DNA from: an uncultured bacterium
GTDB lineage: Bacteria; Patescibacteriota; Minisyncoccia; Phycocordibacterales; CAIZLB01
Length of the DNA stretch: 45,828 nt
Direction of reading: 5' to 3'
Assembly: GCA_903933735.1 (NCBI GenBank)
Contig: CAIZLB010000025.1
Location: 1 to 45,828 of the forward strand
Shown here in pieces: positions 13,953-22,289 of this stretch (within the stretch, counting starts at the first letter, position 1; each line of letters opens with the position of its first letter). Position numbers and translations under genes: made by a program. Below the pieces are notes generated by a model that was given only the letters and a program-made list of their open reading frames with translations, had not been told where the DNA came from and did no database searches.

Positions 13953-14957
13953 TTAGCCCTGGGTGACCGGAGTAGATGCACCGTTGCCGATGTCATCTTC
14001 CCGATATTCCAGCACGACGTAGTAGGTGCCAGGACTGGCGACCGGGATATTCATATCCCGCGAATATGGCATCGTGATCCACCCTTGACCGCCAGGCCGC
14101 AAATCTTGGAGACTCGCGACACGAACGGCGATTGGGTGAACCCAGTAGCGATTCTCGTTAACGACTTCGAGCGTGAAGTAGCGATCAACAACAGTGACCT
14201 CGTAGCTCGGCAGATAGCCGTATTGAGGATAGCTGTTGATGGTCACCGAATTCCCGTTGATCGAGACTGGCTCGATGCCGTCGAACCATACATAGGCAGG
14301 ATTGACGTTACAAACCGTCGACTGCATGATCAATCCCGTGTTCATGTCGTAATGATTGCCATTTACAACGAGTTCCTTGAAGACACTCGCACGGTTCCAT
14401 CCGCCCGGAAGCAAGACTTGACCGTTAACAACCATGAGGTTATAGACCTCATCATTTTCACCGCGGTTTTCACGACGGACGAGATGTGCTTCGGTAGCAC
14501 CGGCGAACGGGATGTAGGTATCCATCAGTTGGAACGATAGATACTTAGTCCACTCCGGCACTTGCCATACGAACTTTGTCCCGTTATACACCTTCTCCAT
14601 ATTGAAAATGGTTCCGGATTTGAACAGCATAGTTCCGTCAGCCGCCATCAGGAGCGCCGTCAAATTGACGACATCCTTCATCGAATCGACAACATAATTG
14701 AAGCTCACGGTCTTAGCGACCTCGCCCACGTCCTCGATGGATGTGATGTTGCCGAGTGGTATCGTGGTTGAGAACCATTCCCGAGATGAACCCGGTTGCC
14801 CGAAGTCGATCCTAAGTTGTGTCGCTTTGGCTAGTGTCTCGGTCACAGCAACCTCCCCGATGGAGAGATGACTGGGAATGACTGGCATAGGCGGAATCTG
14901 GGCGAATACTGACGTAGTGCCGACAAGGGCGATTGCGAGTAGTTTGATATATTTCAT
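13953..14957 (-). CDS. Secreted orphan protein, GC-rich
   Basis: 334 aa. A classic signal peptide (MKYIKLLAIALVGTTSVFAQ) with an AQ-type cleavage site is followed by a beta-rich secreted domain with many aromatic residues and no membrane segment. No family recognised; the end (SPGTYYVVLEYREDDIGNG) suggests an Ig-like or carbohydrate-binding-like strand pattern. Base composition and codon use (many GCC, GAC, CGG) are clearly unlike the flanking AT-rich genes, suggesting transfer from another source. It is preceded by a 50-nt CA-rich spacer and lies downstream of the 88-aa gene at 15010, with one terminator after it, so the two probably form an operon. Confidence 0.7.
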   Translation of the reverse strand: MKYIKLLAIALVGTTSVFAQIPPMPVIPSHLSIGEVAVTETLAKATQLRIDFGQPGSSREWFSTTIPLGNITSIEDVGEVAKTVSFNYVVDSMKDVVNLTALLMAADGTMLFKSGTIFNMEKVYNGTKFVWQVPEWTKYLSFQLMDTYIPFAGATEAHLVRRENRGENDEVYNLMVVNGQVLLPGGWNRASVFKELVVNGNHYDMNTGLIMQSTVCNVNPAYVWFDGIEPVSINGNSVTINSYPQYGYLPSYEVTVVDRYFTLEVVNENRYWVHPIAVRVASLQDLRPGGQGWITMPYSRDMNIPVASPGTYYVVLEYREDDIGNGASTPVTQG

Positions 14958-15009
14958 TGGTGTTGGTAGTTTCTGATTGTTTTGTGTTGTGTTGTGTTGT
15001 TGTGGACCC
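14958..15009 (-). other. CA-rich unstructured intergenic leader
   Basis: On the minus strand this is an almost G-free stretch of ACAAC/ACAACACAAC repeats ahead of the ATG of the secreted protein. It contains no Shine-Dalgarno. Such CA-repeat leaders are known as unstructured ribosome-loading or translation-enhancing sequences; that role here is inference. Confidence 0.5.
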
Positions 15010-15276
15010 CTACTTGTTCAGCAGGTCCGTTGTCTTTTCGATTTCGACCTGCCGTGATTCCAATTGGGCTTTGAGGCCCGATACATGAATCATAACAGGA
15101 CCGTCGTCCTCTTTCTCCCGGAACCGTTCCCGACGTGGCATTTCTGCCGCGGTCAGAGGAACGAATTCAGGTGAAATCTTGTCCTGATTGTCCATCAGTT
15201 TCGGATACGCCAGAATGGCGGCCAAAGACAGACAGACAATCGCGATAGCTGGGAATGTCAAGATGCATTTTTTCAT
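15010..15276 (-). CDS. Small membrane-anchored orphan protein, GC-rich
   Basis: 88 aa. An N-terminal hydrophobic segment (about residues 4-24) is followed by a short linker, a charged region (PRRERFREKEDDG) and a helical C-terminus with coiled-coil character (LKAQLESRQVEIEKTTDLL). No family recognised. It is as GC-rich as the downstream secreted gene and likely its operon partner. Promoter: TTGACA at 15309-15314, 17-bp spacer, TAGTAT at 15286-15291, 9 nt before the ATG. The -35 is part of a direct repeat GTTGAC-AA-GTTGAC. Confidence 0.65.
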   Translation of the reverse strand: MKKCILTFPAIAIVCLSLAAILAYPKLMDNQDKISPEFVPLTAAEMPRRERFREKEDDGPVMIHVSGLKAQLESRQVEIEKTTDLLNK

Positions 15277-15345
15277 ACAAGCTATATACTATCACATATA
15301 GGTCAACTTGTCAACCTAAATGCCCTCAAATCACCAAAAAAACCT

Positions 15346-15546
15346 TTATTCTAAAGGACAAGTATTCCTCCCTATCAACTTATAAAACAGGCACCAGCTA
15401 GATAATGCCTCATATATACAAAACACCCCAAGTAATATAAAAACTACTTTAAATAATAATAAAGGTATAAAAATAGCAACAATAAACAGTGCTAAAGCTA
15501 GTATTAATCTAAATACCCTATCGGCTGTGCCTATGTTTTTTTTCAT
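15346..15546 (-). CDS. DUF2892-family small membrane protein
   Basis: 66 aa from MKKNIGTADRVFRLILALAL. The NxGTxDRxxRxxLG/A opening and two membrane helices (about 12-32 and 34-52) are characteristic of DUF2892 (YgaP-type C-terminal membrane domain). The CLFYKLIGRNTC tail with two Cys is also typical, and is thought to relate to sulfur chemistry in rhodanese-linked members; there is no rhodanese here. TATAAT lies 6 nt before this ATG, so I reject the start five codons upstream. It has its own promoter between rpo-region genes. Confidence 0.85.
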   Translation of the reverse strand: MKKNIGTADRVFRLILALALFIVAIFIPLLLFKVVFILLGVFCIYEALSSWCLFYKLIGRNTCPLE

Positions 15547-15560
15547 ATATTTATTATACA

Positions 15561-16433
15561 CTATAATTCTTTCTCCGCCTGGAGCGCCCCATCAATCTCC
15601 CCATTCAAAAAGCCATCAACATCACTAGTCTCAAAATCAGTCCTATGATCTTTCACCATCTTATACGGATGAGTCACATAAGATCTTATCTGACTTCCCC
15701 ATTCTATACTTATAGTATTTGTAGTCGACAAACCTTTCTCTTTCAACTTCATATCATCCTCTTTCTTTTTCAAAAGTCTAGCTTTGATGATATTTATCGC
15801 CCTCTCTTTATTCTGTGCCTGTGATCTTTCTTCTGTCACATGAACAGCTAAACCTGTTGACTTATGAACGACACGAACTGCCGTCTCTCTCTTGTTAACA
15901 TTTTGACCACCAGCTCCACCTGCTTTAGAATACGAGATCTCAAGGTCAGACTCTGGTAGATCTAAAGAAACCTGGGTATCAATCTTCGGCACAACTTCAA
16001 CCAAAGCAAAAGATGTATGTCTTAAACTTTTTGCATTGAATGGTGATATGCGTACCAGTCTATGCACACCTGATTCATTTTTTAAAATACCATAAGAATT
16101 TTTTCCTTTAACTTCAAAAGTTATATTTTTATATCCCCCATGTTCATTTTCATGTTTATGTATGAGAGATATAGGCCAAGATCTATGATCTGCATATTTA
16201 AAATACATATTAAAAAGCATGGATGCAAAATCCTCAGAATCATCACCTCCTGCTCCAGCTATGATGGTTATAATAGTATCATGAGATGAAAAATCATTTT
16301 GTATTAATTGTTGTTTTAATTCTTGTAATTCTTTAACGATTCCCTGCGCAACAACTGCATCATTCCAAAAATCAGGTTCTAACATCTGATTTTCTATTTC
16401 TTCTATTCTTTTTTTTATTTCACCTATATTCAT
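15561..16433 (-). CDS. prfB: Peptide chain release factor 2 (shortened)
   Basis: 290 aa, shorter than the usual 360 or so. The GGQ peptidyl-tRNA hydrolysis motif is in [19 protein letters not shown], and the SPF stop-recognition tripeptide is present ([17 protein letters not shown]), which identifies RF2 rather than RF1: it reads UAA and UGA. The missing length is in the N-terminal domain 1, of which only a coiled part of about 50 residues ([11 protein letters not shown]) remains. No in-frame UGA or programmed frameshift near the start is evident. It follows the beta-CASP nuclease gene by 18 bp, suggesting cotranscription. Confidence 0.9.
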   Translation of the reverse strand: MNIGEIKKRIEEIENQMLEPDFWNDAVVAQGIVKELQELKQQLIQNDFSSHDTIITIIAGAGGDDSEDFASMLFNMYFKYADHRSWPISLIHKHENEHGGYKNITFEVKGKNSYGILKNESGVHRLVRISPFNAKSLRHTSFALVEVVPKIDTQVSLDLPESDLEISYSKAGGAGGQNVNKRETAVRVVHKSTGLAVHVTEERSQAQNKERAINIIKARLLKKKEDDMKLKEKGLSTTNTISIEWGSQIRSYVTHPYKMVKDHRTDFETSDVDGFLNGEIDGALQAEKEL

Positions 16434-16451
16434 CTTTATATTTTTACAAAA

Positions 16452-17876
16452 CTAATCCAAAACTACACTATCACCTTGTTCAGGATGTATAGCATCTATT
16501 CCATAATAATCACGAAGTCTCTGGACCAAAAACAAAGCAGACTTTGTCTCACCCATAGTCACAAAAACTTTTTTAAGAGACTCACCAGCTGTTGCAGCAA
16601 ATTCTTGTAAATGATCAGAATCCTTATGACCTGAATAACCATCTATTTTTCTAATCTCAGCATTGATATGTACTTCATTTTCATAAATCTTAACAGACTT
16701 TGCTCCATCATATATCTCACGCCCTAAAGTTCCGAGAGCTTGAAAACCTAAGAATAACAATATAGTATTGTGTGCTTCAAGATAGTTTAGTTCATGATGC
16801 TGTATTCTACCGCCAGTAGACATGCCAGAACCAGCCATAATTATCTTTGGATTTGGAGTATGTAATATAGACTTTGACTCTTCTGCAGAGGCGACTATGC
16901 GAAGATTTTTAAATTCAAATATATTATTCCCTTTATCTCGCCTAGCTTTTGCTTCTGGATTATAATCTTTAATATATTTTTCATATATAGGTATAAGTTT
17001 TGAAGCTAAAGGTGAATCAAGGTAAACAGGTATAGGTTGCACAACTTTATCCTCAAAGAGTTTATCCATCTCATATAATATCTCTTGAGTTTTTTCTAGA
17101 GAAAATGAAGGTATAAGAAGCACCCCTTTTCTACCTATGATGTCTTCGATAGTATTTTGAAGTTTTTGTAATCTTGTTGCCTTGTCCTCGTGATTACGAT
17201 CACCATAAACACTTTCCATAACAACATAATCAACGCCCTCTATTGATTCTGTATCTCTAAGTATAGGGGTCGGAGTATTTCCAAGATCACCTGTGAATAA
17301 AAACTTTCTGAGTTTGCCGTTCAAATCTATCCTTATCTCATACATAGCAGAACCTAAAACATGTCCAGGATCTTTAAGAAACACATCTACACCAAGATCT
17401 TTGAAAATAGTAAAATCCTGATGATAGGGTATAGTTTTCCATAACTCAAAAGCATGTCTCACATCATCAGCGACATACAATGGATCTATTCTTTTATGCT
17501 TAGCTTCTTCTGTTATCAACTTCAAAGCATCTTCAAGCATATACACACATATATCGCGAGTCTCTGGTGTACTATAGATAATACCTCTAAATCCATGTTT
17601 AACTAGTTTCGGTATAAGACCAATATGATCCATATGAGCATGAGTTACAAGTAATATATCTATATCCGCTGGATCAAAGATAAATGGAGAGCTGTTGTAT
17701 ACATGAGCCTTTTCACTACCCTGTTCCATACCACAATCAACAAGTAATTTTTTAACTCCTTGATTTTTGTTTATTTCAAGTAGAAAATTAGCCCCCGTAA
17801 CTGATGATACACCCCCGCAAAACGTTATTTTTGCAAATTCTTTTGATTCCTTAGAATCGGTATTTTGTGAAAACAT
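16452..17876 (-). CDS. Beta-CASP metallo-beta-lactamase-fold ribonuclease
   Basis: 474 aa. Zn-binding THAHMDHIG (about residue 82), GHVLGSAMYEI, FTGDLG and ESVYGDRNH are MBL/beta-CASP motifs 2-4; the C-terminal GSGMSTGGR and SGHKDSDHL complete the CPSF/Ysh1-type beta-CASP fold. Family members are RNA endo/exonucleases acting in mRNA turnover or processing. The start overlaps the end of the upstream VanZ-like gene by 52 bp, so translation is probably coupled. Downstream prfB follows closely. The N-terminus up to about residue 15 (SQNTDSKESKE) is low complexity, so a slightly later start is conceivable. Confidence 0.85.
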   Translation of the reverse strand: MFSQNTDSKESKEFAKITFCGGVSSVTGANFLLEINKNQGVKKLLVDCGMEQGSEKAHVYNSSPFIFDPADIDILLVTHAHMDHIGLIPKLVKHGFRGIIYSTPETRDICVYMLEDALKLITEEAKHKRIDPLYVADDVRHAFELWKTIPYHQDFTIFKDLGVDVFLKDPGHVLGSAMYEIRIDLNGKLRKFLFTGDLGNTPTPILRDTESIEGVDYVVMESVYGDRNHEDKATRLQKLQNTIEDIIGRKGVLLIPSFSLEKTQEILYEMDKLFEDKVVQPIPVYLDSPLASKLIPIYEKYIKDYNPEAKARRDKGNNIFEFKNLRIVASAEESKSILHTPNPKIIMAGSGMSTGGRIQHHELNYLEAHNTILLFLGFQALGTLGREIYDGAKSVKIYENEVHINAEIRKIDGYSGHKDSDHLQEFAATAGESLKKVFVTMGETKSALFLVQRLRDYYGIDAIHPEQGDSVVLD

Positions 17877-18256
17877 ATATATGCCATTATCCCACCTAAA
17901 GCATCCATAAGCAAATCATAGAAAGTATCAACCCAGAAACCTTTATTTATGAATATATTTTTACCGATCTTGAATTCCACATATTCCCATAATATACTCA
18001 CACAAAATATCATGATAAATATATTCATACTACTATCCATCTTTGATGATTTTAATATAGATATAGCCAATGATGTTATAAATAACCCACCTAGAAAATG
18101 CATAATCATATCAAAGTTTGGATGATAATAATAAAAACTATAGACTTTAGCAAAAGTATCAAAAGATATAAGAATCAATAAAAGAAACAGACTTATAAAA
18201 AATAGTTTTTTATTATTCATAGCTTTAGCAAGGATCGATTCGTTCGTTTCACTCAT
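17825..18256 (-). CDS. VanZ/DUF2238-like membrane protein
   Basis: 143 aa. Four hydrophobic helices (about 20-38, 47-68, 76-92, 113-130). Diagnostic polar residues occur between them: HFLGGLF, ILWEYVEF and DTFYDLLMDALGG, as in VanZ-like/DUF2238 membrane proteins, whose function is not settled. The start is uncertain: the first ATG lies in an odd repeat-rich region (GAGTGAAACGAACGA), and MNNKKLFFI twelve codons on may be the true start. It overlaps the following nuclease gene by 52 bp. Confidence 0.75.
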   Translation of the reverse strand: MSETNESILAKAMNNKKLFFISLFLLLILISFDTFAKVYSFYYYHPNFDMIMHFLGGLFITSLAISILKSSKMDSSMNIFIMIFCVSILWEYVEFKIGKNIFINKGFWVDTFYDLLMDALGGIMAYICFHKIPILRNQKNLQK

Positions 18257-18274
18257 TTCGATCGTGACGTCCTC

Positions 18275-18301
18275 GGATAAATTCTCTAGGAGAATTTATC
18301 C
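18275..18301. repeat. Perfect 12-bp inverted repeat flanked by imperfect direct repeats
   Basis: GGATAAATTCTC, a TAG loop, and the exact reverse complement. There is no T run on either side, so it is not a standard terminator. The sequence on both sides contains similar blocks (TTCGTTTCACTCA at about 18242 and TTCGTTCAACTCA at about 18316), which gives the look of a small palindromic insertion. It lies between the 6S-like RNA and the VanZ-like gene. Confidence 0.6.
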
Positions 18302-18360
18302 TGCGGATGATCTTATTCGTTCAACTCACTGAAAAACAAAACGAATCCATCCCTATTAAA

Positions 18361-18475
18361 GCCCTCAAACTGACTGAACCTAGTTAAAAACTAGGTGGGT
18401 GCCCTAAAATCTAAACCAAAGTTTATCTTTACGCGGGCTCCCTGAATCGTATATCTAAGTCAGTCGTTTGAGGAC
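18361..18475 (-). ncRNA. Candidate 6S-like RNA downstream of rpoC
   Basis: On the minus strand a rod-shaped RNA can be drawn. The closing stem is GTCCTCAAAC-ACTGA against TCAGT-GTTTGAGGGC. An asymmetric central bubble follows, whose 3' side holds a perfect small hairpin (ACCTAGTT, TTT, AACTAGGT). A terminal arm opens with GGG-GCCC / GGGC-CCC and ends in TAAAC-TTTG-GTTTA. A long closing stem, a central bubble with a 3'-side hairpin and a terminal arm is the architecture of bacterial 6S RNA, which mimics an open promoter and binds RNA polymerase. A TATAAT box lies about 8 nt upstream of the 5' end, inside the gap to rpoC. At about 115 nt it is shorter than typical 6S RNA. It could also be another structured RNA. 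Confidence 0.5.
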
Positions 18476-18509
18476 TATTTAATTATAACAAATATAATCT
18501 TTAAAAGAA

Positions 18510-21500
18510 CTAGACAGTTTTTCTTTTTATATTGTACACTTCAGCTTCATCTGACCCTGATTCATAATGACTTTCTATCTCTGTTTGAAGATCTACAATA
18601 TCTTGATGCTTTTTACTTCCAACAAATCCAGTACCTGCTGGTATCAATCTTCCGATCAAAGTATTTTCCATAATACCATATAGTGGGTCATGCTGACCTT
18701 TTAGAGATGCATTAACCAATATACGGTTTGTATTCTGGAAAGATGCAGCTGTTAGGAATGATTGTCTGTTTAGGGAACCTTCCATGGTACCCATGATTGC
18801 TGTTTTACCTTTAGCTGGCATGATATTCTTTTCAGCCGCCATTTTGTTTGTTCTAATAAATTCAAATGTTTCAACAACATCTCCTTCTGAAAATTCTGTA
18901 TCTCCTTTGGCTGTTATAATTATTCTATTGAACATCTCACGTACAACGATCTCTATATGTTTACGTGCCAAGTTATCTCCCTGTAACTCATAGATCTTTT
19001 TAACTTCACCGATGATATAAGCTTGAGCAACATCACGTCCAGCGTATTCATATATCTCATTCACATCAGCTGATCCATCAGTCATTATCTGACCTTTATG
19101 TACATGTTGTCCAACTTTAACCTGTACTATACGCATAGGGTGTACAGAAAACTCTAACTCACTACCAGTTTTTTTAGAAGCCTTAAGTGGCACATCTGGT
19201 AATATTCTTATTATTTTCTCATTGTTCTTTTCTATAACTGCCATAACTACTCCATCATGAGATGCTATAGCTGCAGGATTTTTAGGTGTTCTATTTTCAA
19301 ACAATCCCTCAACACGAGGAAGACCAGCTGTAATATCTCCACCAACTTGGGCCACACCTCCGGCGTGGAATGTACGCATAGTAAGCTGTGTACCCGGCTC
19401 ACCGATCGCTTGAGCAGCAACAGTTCCGACTGATTCACCGATATCTATAAGTTCACCAGTTGATAAGTCCGCACCATAACAGTGGGCACAAACACCTCTA
19501 TCTGTTTTACATGTGAGTGGTGATCTTACTTGAACTGATTCTATATCCAGCTTCTCTATAGTTTTTGAATCATTTCTATTTATAAGATGACCTTTTTTAA
19601 ATACAATTTCCCCATTAGCATCAACTATATCAGAAGCTAATATTCTACCGAATATATTTTTACTGAAGTTAGCCTCTATACCTGAAGCAGTTTTTTTAGT
19701 TGCGATAATAGAGTCATGAGTACCACAATCTCCTTCTGTGATGATAACACTTTGTGCTAAGATGAATAATTTTCTAGTCAAATAACCAGCTTTGGCAGTG
19801 TTCAAGGCTGTATCTGTCATACCCTTACGTGCACCGTGAGTAGAGATAAAATACTCTATAGGTGTCAAACCTTCCTTGAATGATGATTTAATAGGTAATT
19901 CTATTGTTGTACCTTGAGCAGTAGCAATAAGACCTTTTATACCAACCATCTGATTAATGTTACCGATAGATCCACGAGCTCCTGAAAGAACCATGTCATT
20001 AACAGGACCTTCTGAAGGAAGTGTTGCGGGAATCATTTTCTCTATTTGACTTTGTACAGCTTGCCATAGACGAACTATCTTAACATGCTTTTCAACATCA
20101 GATAATAAACCAAGATTATAAGCTTCATATATTTGATCAGCACTTTTCTGAGCATCATCTAAAGCTTTGTATTTATCTTCTGGTATTTGTATATCTGAAA
20201 TACTCCAAGTAATACCTGAAAGAGTCGCAAAAGAGAATCCAAACTTTTTGATTGAGTCAATTATTGGGGCCACATTATTTCTTCCTTCTTTTATAATCAA
20301 TTCATCAATAATACCATTCATAACATTTTTATTTATTTCACGGTTTATGAAATCCATGTTTTCTGGTAATAATTGATTGAACAATATACGTCCAACTGTA
20401 GTTTCAAATAATTGTCCTTTGTATTCAGCATATTTATCTTCGTCTGGTGCGAGAACTTTTATAGGAGCTCTGTATGATATAACTTTATTGTTTAAAGCTA
20501 TGATAGCAGCCTCTGGTGATTCAAAATATTTATCAGTACCGATCTCACTGGACACCATCTTAGTTACCCAGAAAGCACCAACAACTATATCAAGCATCTT
20601 ATTTGTAATAGTTGCATCTCCTGATCCTGGTTTCAAGATGTTCTTATCAGAAGCCATGATGTTATGAGCTTCGTATTGAGCTTCTTCAGAAAGCGGAACA
20701 TGAACTGACATAGTATCCCCATCGAAGTCGGCGTTAAACGGACTACATACTAGTGGATGAAGTTGTATAGCATTTCCTTCTATAAGCACAGGTTGAAAAG
20801 CTTGTACCGAAAGTCTGTGAAGTGTTGGAGCACGGTTCAAGAGAACATATTTATCTTTAATAATATCTTCTAGTATTGACCATACTTCTTCATCACGATC
20901 TTCAATCATACGGTTTGCACCTTTTATACTGAAAGCTAATTCTTTACTTAGTATTTGAGAAATCACAAATGGTTTAAACAATTCCAAAGCCATATGTTTT
21001 GGAAGACCACATTGATTAAGTTTTAGATCAGGTCCCACAACGATAACCGAACGTCCTGAATAGTCCACGCGTTTACCCAATAGGTTTTGACGGAAAATAC
21101 CTCTTTTACCTTTTAGGTTATCAGCTATAGATTTTAATGATCTCTTTTGTCCTGGATTTATTCCTGAAAATGCTGGACCATTACCTTTCATAGAGTTATC
21201 AAGCAAGGCATCAACAGCTTCTTGCAAGATTCTTTTTTCGTTTCTTAAAATAACATCTGGAGCCTTTATATCATAAAGTTTTTTCAAACGATTATTTCTG
21301 TTTATAACTCTTCTATAAAGATCATTGATATCAGATGTAGCTTGACGACCTCCATCAAGTGCTACCATAGGACGAAGTGCAGCAGGTATAACAGGTAAGG
21401 CTTTGATAAATGTCCACTCAGGTCTAACACCTGATTTCTTCATAGCATTTATAAAACCTAATCTTCTGATGATTTTCTCTCTTTCAACTGAAGTAGCTTT

Positions 21501-22238
21501 TTCAAGATCTGTGTTCAACTTTTTGAACAAATCATTTATATTCAAACCCTTAAGTATGTTATAGATAACTTCACCTCCGATACCAGCTTCAAAAGCTGAA
21601 CCGAATTTGTATGAGAATTTATGATATTGATTTTCATCCAAAACTTTACCAACGTTTATCATGTCTATATCAGCTTTAGTTGTAGCCATAAGATCACGAA
21701 GAGCATCTTTAGTTTTTTCATCAACAATATTTTTTATTTTTGATTTAAATTCATCATCAAGCTCTTTGTGTAATCTTATTTTTTCTTTTTCATCTATCTT
21801 AGTTATAAGATAACCTGCAAAGTATATAACTTTTTCAACTTCACCTGCTGGCATACCAAGTATTGTTGCTATCCTTGATGGCATGTTTTTTAGATACCAT
21901 ATATGAGATACAGGAACACAAAGTTCTATATGACCCATACGCTCACGTCTAACTATTGATTTTGTGATCTCAACTCCACATTTTTCACAAACAATACCTT
22001 TATATCTTATACCTTTATATTTTCCACAATAACATTCATAATCTTTTTCTGGACCAAATATTTTCTCACAGAAAAGACCATCTCTTTCACTACGAGCTGT
22101 TCTATAGTTTAGAGTTTCTGGTTTTTTAACCTCACCTCTTGACCATTGTCTTATCTTTTCAGGTGATGCAAGTTTTATAGAAACTGAATCGATGTCATCA
22201 ACTGAAGATTTTGTTCTTGTTTTTCTTTCTTTTAACAT
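18510..22238 (-). CDS. rpoC: DNA-directed RNA polymerase subunit beta'
   Basis: 1242 aa. The Mg-binding catalytic loop NADFDGD is at about residue 500. The N-terminal Zn site is CYCGKYKGIRYKGIVCEKCG (about residue 70) and the second Zn site is LTCKTDRGVCAHCYG. The trigger-loop region GEPGTQLTMRTFHAGG and the C-terminal TGFVGSKKHQ region are intact. Shorter than the E. coli subunit (1407 aa), without the large lineage insertions. It follows rpoB by 51 bp in the usual order, in an AT-rich spacer without ribosome binding site. It is probably cotranscribed from the rpoB promoter. Confidence 0.98.
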   Translation of the reverse strand: MLKERKTRTKSSVDDIDSVSIKLASPEKIRQWSRGEVKKPETLNYRTARSERDGLFCEKIFGPEKDYECYCGKYKGIRYKGIVCEKCGVEITKSIVRRERMGHIELCVPVSHIWYLKNMPSRIATILGMPAGEVEKVIYFAGYLITKIDEKEKIRLHKELDDEFKSKIKNIVDEKTKDALRDLMATTKADIDMINVGKVLDENQYHKFSYKFGSAFEAGIGGEVIYNILKGLNINDLFKKLNTDLEKATSVEREKIIRRLGFINAMKKSGVRPEWTFIKALPVIPAALRPMVALDGGRQATSDINDLYRRVINRNNRLKKLYDIKAPDVILRNEKRILQEAVDALLDNSMKGNGPAFSGINPGQKRSLKSIADNLKGKRGIFRQNLLGKRVDYSGRSVIVVGPDLKLNQCGLPKHMALELFKPFVISQILSKELAFSIKGANRMIEDRDEEVWSILEDIIKDKYVLLNRAPTLHRLSVQAFQPVLIEGNAIQLHPLVCSPFNADFDGDTMSVHVPLSEEAQYEAHNIMASDKNILKPGSGDATITNKMLDIVVGAFWVTKMVSSEIGTDKYFESPEAAIIALNNKVISYRAPIKVLAPDEDKYAEYKGQLFETTVGRILFNQLLPENMDFINREINKNVMNGIIDELIIKEGRNNVAPIIDSIKKFGFSFATLSGITWSISDIQIPEDKYKALDDAQKSADQIYEAYNLGLLSDVEKHVKIVRLWQAVQSQIEKMIPATLPSEGPVNDMVLSGARGSIGNINQMVGIKGLIATAQGTTIELPIKSSFKEGLTPIEYFISTHGARKGMTDTALNTAKAGYLTRKLFILAQSVIITEGDCGTHDSIIATKKTASGIEANFSKNIFGRILASDIVDANGEIVFKKGHLINRNDSKTIEKLDIESVQVRSPLTCKTDRGVCAHCYGADLSTGELIDIGESVGTVAAQAIGEPGTQLTMRTFHAGGVAQVGGDITAGLPRVEGLFENRTPKNPAAIASHDGVVMAVIEKNNEKIIRILPDVPLKASKKTGSELEFSVHPMRIVQVKVGQHVHKGQIMTDGSADVNEIYEYAGRDVAQAYIIGEVKKIYELQGDNLARKHIEIVVREMFNRIIITAKGDTEFSEGDVVETFEFIRTNKMAAEKNIMPAKGKTAIMGTMEGSLNRQSFLTAASFQNTNRILVNASLKGQHDPLYGIMENTLIGRLIPAGTGFVGSKKHQDIVDLQTEIESHYESGSDEAEVYNIKRKTV

Positions 22239-22289
22239 ATTGTTTAATTTTTATTTTAATTAGATTATTTTTTTTGATTTAAATAAATT

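Noticed and set aside
14085-14771. Plus-strand ORFs inside the GC-rich secreted-protein gene
   Set aside because: They are open only because the GC-rich sequence has few stops; the minus-strand gene has signal peptide, promoter and terminator.
18361-18475. tmRNA, RNase P RNA or SRP RNA
   Set aside because: No tRNA-like ends or tag frame, no GAGGAAAGTC-type RNase P core and no GGAAGCAGC-type SRP loop are visible.
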